This document shows positions 61,229-64,000 of a DNA stretch of 64,000 nucleotides, piece by piece. The translations under genes and the position numbers were made by a program. Numbering within the stretch: position 1 is the stretch's first letter; every line of letters begins with the position of its first letter. Source of the stretch: Anaerostipes sp. (lineage in GTDB: Bacteria; Bacillota; Clostridia; Lachnospirales; Lachnospiraceae); the NCBI GenBank assembly GCA_028704435.1, contig JAQWFL010000013.1, forward strand, positions 17,190 to 81,189. Direction: 5' to 3'. The notes beneath the pieces are model-generated. The model did not search any database and had not been told where the DNA came from. It was given only the letters and a program-made list of their open reading frames with translations.

Positions 61229-62006
61229 AGAAGCATTTGATAAAAGAATTAAAAATGGACAAAAAGCATTGGTAACATATATTGTATCTGGAGATCATGG
61301 ATATGAAAAAACAAAAGAGAATATTCGTGCTATGGTAGAGGGTGGAAGTGATTTAATTGAAATCGGAGTTCCTTTCTCAGATCCAATTGCAGAGGGAGTT
61401 ATTATTCAGGAGGCTAGTCAGCAGGCTCTTTTACAGGGAACAACCTTAGTTGGTATCTTTGAGATGGTAAAAGAATTAAAGGAGGACATTGAAACACCTT
61501 TTGTGATGATGATGTATTTAAATACAATCTATCGCTTTGGAACAGAAAGATTTTTCTCCTTGTGCAATGAATGTGGAATTGATGGAATTATTGTTCCAGA
61601 TATGCCTTTTGAAGAAAAAGATGAGATTCAGGGCGTTGCAACAAAACATGGAGTTGATAATATCAGCTTAGTTACACCAACATCTCATGATAGAATCGCA
61701 ACCATCGCCAAAGAAGCAGAAGGTTTCTTGTATTGTGTATCTTCTATTGGAGTGACGGGAACAAGAAGTGAATTTGAAACAGATTTTAATGCATTTTTTG
61801 ATGTGATTAAGAAAAATGCAAAAATTCCTTGCGCTGTGGGATTTGGAATCTCAGGACCAGAGCAGGCAAAGAATATGAGTCAATACTGTGATGGGGTGAT
61901 TGTAGGAAGTGCCATTGTTAAAATTATTAGAGAACATGGAGAAGAAAGTCCAAAATTAGTCAAAGAATTCGTTCAAAGCTTAAGAAATGCTATTGACGAG
62001 GCATAA
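61215..62006 (+). CDS. trpA: Tryptophan synthase alpha chain
   Basis: A 263-residue TIM-barrel enzyme that cleaves indole-3-glycerol phosphate and channels indole to TrpB. The catalytic Glu is in [19 protein letters not shown] (about 48-53), and Asp in [12 protein letters not shown] (about 124). It ends the operon before a strong terminator. Confidence 0.96.
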   Translation: MSKVREAFDKRIKNGQKALVTYIVSGDHGYEKTKENIRAMVEGGSDLIEIGVPFSDPIAEGVIIQEASQQALLQGTTLVGIFEMVKELKEDIETPFVMMMYLNTIYRFGTERFFSLCNECGIDGIIVPDMPFEEKDEIQGVATKHGVDNISLVTPTSHDRIATIAKEAEGFLYCVSSIGVTGTRSEFETDFNAFFDVIKKNAKIPCAVGFGISGPEQAKNMSQYCDGVIVGSAIVKIIREHGEESPKLVKEFVQSLRNAIDEA

Positions 62007-62014
62007 TATACAGA

Positions 62015-62045
62015 AAAAGAACTATGTATCGTAGTTCTTTTTTTT
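62015..62045 (+). terminator. Terminator after trpA
   Basis: AAAGAACTATG and GTAGTTCTTT form a stem with a short loop, then a run of T. Confidence 0.87.
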
Positions 62046-62091
62046 GTGTGAAAACATATATTGATAGATATAAAAGGAAGGGAGACAACAA

Positions 62092-63003
62092 TTGAAAGAG
62101 GAAATTTATGAACTATTACCCCCTAAGATAAAGGCATGTTTTTTAAATCAAAGAATATGTGCAAAGGATTTACAGGAAATACGATTTCGATTGGGACAGC
62201 CAATTATTATAAAATATAAAAATAAAGAATATTTTTTATCTAAATGTGGTGGATTTTCAACAGATGATCAAAATTTATATGAATTGACACAAAAGGAAAT
62301 GAGACAAGTATTGGAATATATCAGCAATTATTCTCTGTATGCATATGAAGACCAGCTGAAACAAGGGTTTATTACTCTGAAAGGAGGACATCGTGTTGGG
62401 ATTGCGGGAAAAGTTGTTCTAGATCATGAAGATATTAAGACAATGCAATATATTACATTTCTAAATATTCGAATTGCCCATGAAATACAAGGGTGTGGAG
62501 ATAAAGTCTTTCCACTTTGCAGAAAAAACAATAAGTTATTATCTGTTTTGATTATTTCACCTCCAGGATGTGGAAAAACAACATTGCTTCGTGATTTGAT
62601 TCGTCTTGGTTCTTCTTGCGGGCAAACCATTGGACTTGTAGATGAGCGAAGTGAGATTGCAGCTTGTTATCAGGGCGTGCCACAAAATAATATAGGGATT
62701 CGAACAGATGTTATAGATGGATGCCCAAAAGCACAGGGATTTCAAATGCTTGTTCGTAGTATGTCGCCAGACCTTGTGGCCGTAGATGAGATTGGAAGGA
62801 AAGAGGATGTGGATGCAATTGAATATGGACTTCATTGTGGGTGCGGGGTACTTGCAACAGTTCATGGAAATTCCATGAAGACAATCCCCTATTATGATAG
62901 ATTAAAAAACTTGTTTCAAAGATTTATTTTTTTAGATGCCAAGAACCAGGTTGGACATGTATCAAAAATATTAGATGAAGAAGAGAATCAAATTTTATGT
63001 TGA
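62092..63003 (+). CDS. spoIIIAA: Stage III sporulation protein AA (SpoIIIAA)
   Basis: A 303-residue ATPase of the SpoIIIAA family, related to secretion ATPases. Walker A is PPGCGKTTLLRDL (about residue 160), and the Walker B-like VAVDEIG is near 227. It would power the SpoIIIA-SpoIIQ channel between mother cell and forespore. TTG start with GGAAGGGAG upstream. It overlaps spoIIIAB by 7 bp. Confidence 0.95.
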   Translation: MKEEIYELLPPKIKACFLNQRICAKDLQEIRFRLGQPIIIKYKNKEYFLSKCGGFSTDDQNLYELTQKEMRQVLEYISNYSLYAYEDQLKQGFITLKGGHRVGIAGKVVLDHEDIKTMQYITFLNIRIAHEIQGCGDKVFPLCRKNNKLLSVLIISPPGCGKTTLLRDLIRLGSSCGQTIGLVDERSEIAACYQGVPQNNIGIRTDVIDGCPKAQGFQMLVRSMSPDLVAVDEIGRKEDVDAIEYGLHCGCGVLATVHGNSMKTIPYYDRLKNLFQRFIFLDAKNQVGHVSKILDEEENQILC

Positions 63004-63515
63004 AATTAATAGGATGTATTCTAGTAATTTTGACAGGGTGCCTTCTGGGATTTTACAAATCACTGCAAGAGAAAAGAAAACTCCAGCAAGGATATGATTT
63101 AAAACGATTTTTATATTTGCTAGAAGGAGAAATTAGATATGGATTAACCCCTCTTCCAGATGCTTTTGAGCACATTGCAGCAAAAACATCAAAAGAGTTG
63201 AAACCATTTTTAGTGGGGCTATCAAAGGCATTAAAAGAATATCAGTCGGAACGTTTTTTTTATATTTGGCGAAAAAAAATAAAAGAAGATTTGCAGCCTT
63301 TTATGATAGAAAAGAAATTCTTAGATCCAATTGTTTCACTAGGAGAGAGCATTGGATATTTAGACCAGCAAATGCAACTAAAAACAATAATGTTCTCTAT
63401 GGAGCAGTTAGAAGATATTATGTACGATTTAAAAGATCAAGTAAGAAAAAATTGCAAAATGTATCAAATACTTGGAGCAGCATCTGGTATTTTAATTGTA
63501 ATTTTTGTTCTATAG
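62997..63515 (+). CDS. spoIIIAB: Stage III sporulation protein AB (SpoIIIAB)
   Basis: A 172-residue protein related to secretion-system GspF-like factors, with membrane segments at residues about 4-20 and 155-171. LEGEIRYGLTPLPDAFEHIA near 43 and LGESIGYLDQQMQLKTI near 116 are typical. It is part of the SpoIIIA channel base and follows spoIIIAA with overlap. Confidence 0.93.
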   Translation: MLKLIGCILVILTGCLLGFYKSLQEKRKLQQGYDLKRFLYLLEGEIRYGLTPLPDAFEHIAAKTSKELKPFLVGLSKALKEYQSERFFYIWRKKIKEDLQPFMIEKKFLDPIVSLGESIGYLDQQMQLKTIMFSMEQLEDIMYDLKDQVRKNCKMYQILGAASGILIVIFVL

Positions 63516-63530
63516 AAAAAGGAGGCTCAT

Positions 63531-63728
63531 ATGGATATTAGTATCATTTATCGAATTGCAGCTGTGGGGATTTTAGTTACAGTTTTAGTACAAGTGTTAA
63601 AACATTCTGGAAGAGAAGAGCAAGCTTTCTTAATTACCCTTGCAGGACTGATTCTTGTCTTGACATGGGTGATTCCCTATATATATGGTTTGTTTGAAAG
63701 TGTGCAGACACTATTTACGATTACATAG
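63531..63728 (+). CDS. spoIIIAC: Stage III sporulation protein AC (SpoIIIAC)
   Basis: A 65-residue protein with two membrane segments: MDISIIYRIAAVGILVTVLVQ, in short AAVGILVTVL, then GREEQAFLITLAGLILVL. It matches the family closely. It lies 15 bp after spoIIIAB with AAAGGAGG. Confidence 0.94.
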   Translation: MDISIIYRIAAVGILVTVLVQVLKHSGREEQAFLITLAGLILVLTWVIPYIYGLFESVQTLFTIT

Positions 63729-63743
63729 AAATGAGGATATTGT

Positions 63744-63893
63744 ATGATGAAAGCAGCCTTGTTTGGTCTTGTAGTTTGTTTACTATCTCTTAATATGAAG
63801 ACCATAAGAAATGAATATAGTTTTTTGATTATACTCATTGGAGGAATTGTATTATCTGGATTATTAATTAGTAAACTCAAACTTCGCACATAG
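63744..63893 (+). pseudogene. spoIIIAD: spoIIIAD start, apparently ended early
   Basis: The 49-codon frame has GAGGA before its ATG. It starts like SpoIIIAD (KAALFGLVVCLLSLNMKTIRNEYSF in outline, then a second membrane segment IILIGGIVLSGLLISKLKL). SpoIIIAD is normally about 125-130 residues, but here a TAG at 63891 ends the frame. The following 107 bp, in any frame, do not show the expected continuation. Either the gene is truncated or the sequence changes to other DNA near 63890. Confidence 0.6.
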
Positions 63894-64000
63894 ATTTTAG
63901 CTATGCACCTTGAAAATTCAATATCTGGCAGTTATTCAGTTGTCAATGTTCAGCAGGTTATGCAGCTTGCAGCTTCGATTTCAAAAGTGCAGGTATTGTA

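Noticed and set aside
1..64000. CRISPR arrays, tRNA or rRNA genes, complete insertion sequences or prophage.
   Set aside because: No regularly spaced repeats, no cloverleaf or rRNA-like stretches and no transposase, integrase or phage structural genes were recognised. The last 100 bases have a short rRNA-spacer-like CTTGAAAATT, too little to call.

Overview
The window is about 64 kb of low-GC DNA from what looks like a spore-forming anaerobic member of the Firmicutes, most likely Lachnospiraceae. The evidence is the start of a spoIIIA operon, CotF-type coat genes, the rng-rplU-prp-rpmA-obg order, a T-box-controlled trp operon, a Ter-type enoyl-CoA reductase and a shikimate kinase fused to chorismate mutase. 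Genus and species cannot be told from the sequence alone. I see no rRNA, tRNA, CRISPR array or complete insertion sequence.

Layout. 1-7.2 kb: an aconitase-family hydratase (cut by the left edge), an NhaC antiporter and a MoxR/DUF58/transglutaminase membrane operon. 7.2-9.1 kb: a secreted NlpC/P60 hydrolase with a WalR-like box, then enoyl-CoA reductase. 9.1-14.5 kb: RNase G, L21 (with leader), Prp, L27, Obg, YhbY, NadD, YqeK, RsfS. 14.5-15.7 kb: lexA and a YneA-like LysM protein, divergent, with three LexA-type boxes between them. 15.7-19.9 kb: three tandem paralogous secreted amidases. 20-29.8 kb: azlCD-leuB-ilvD-ilvB-serC-serA-asd-mscS. 29.8-32.9 kb: a large lipoprotein of unknown function and argH on the minus strand. 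33-44 kb: an FAD/Fe-S ene-reductase, a LysR regulator, an AroQ-AroK fusion, an iron alcohol dehydrogenase, EF-P, a UbiX/LpdD-like/UbiD decarboxylase set with an EamA exporter, and an EEP hydrolase. 44-47 kb: small redox, nuclease-related, regulator and spore coat genes, then about 0.85 kb with gene remnants.

47.4-55.1 kb is an accessory island and the most interesting part. It holds a UviA/TcdR-like sigma factor divergent from a UviB/BhlA holin-like peptide gene, an XRE regulator, and a complete Agr-type quorum-sensing set in the order agrC-agrB-agrD-agrA. The agrD gene is a 47-codon ORF (51575-51718) that a normal gene-length cut-off would miss. The set is followed by a trypsin-like protein whose catalytic residues all appear replaced and whose reading frame is split, and it is flanked by two paralogous membrane proteins. 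Upstream sequences of these genes are duplicated within the island and carry dyads in which both arms have changed together. This suggests one coordinately controlled module, possibly for peptide signalling and lysis or toxin release; that function is inference.

55.1-62 kb: a tryptophan T-box and trpE-trpGD-trpC-trpF-trpB-trpA. 62-64 kb: spoIIIAA, AB, AC and what looks like a prematurely ended spoIIIAD.
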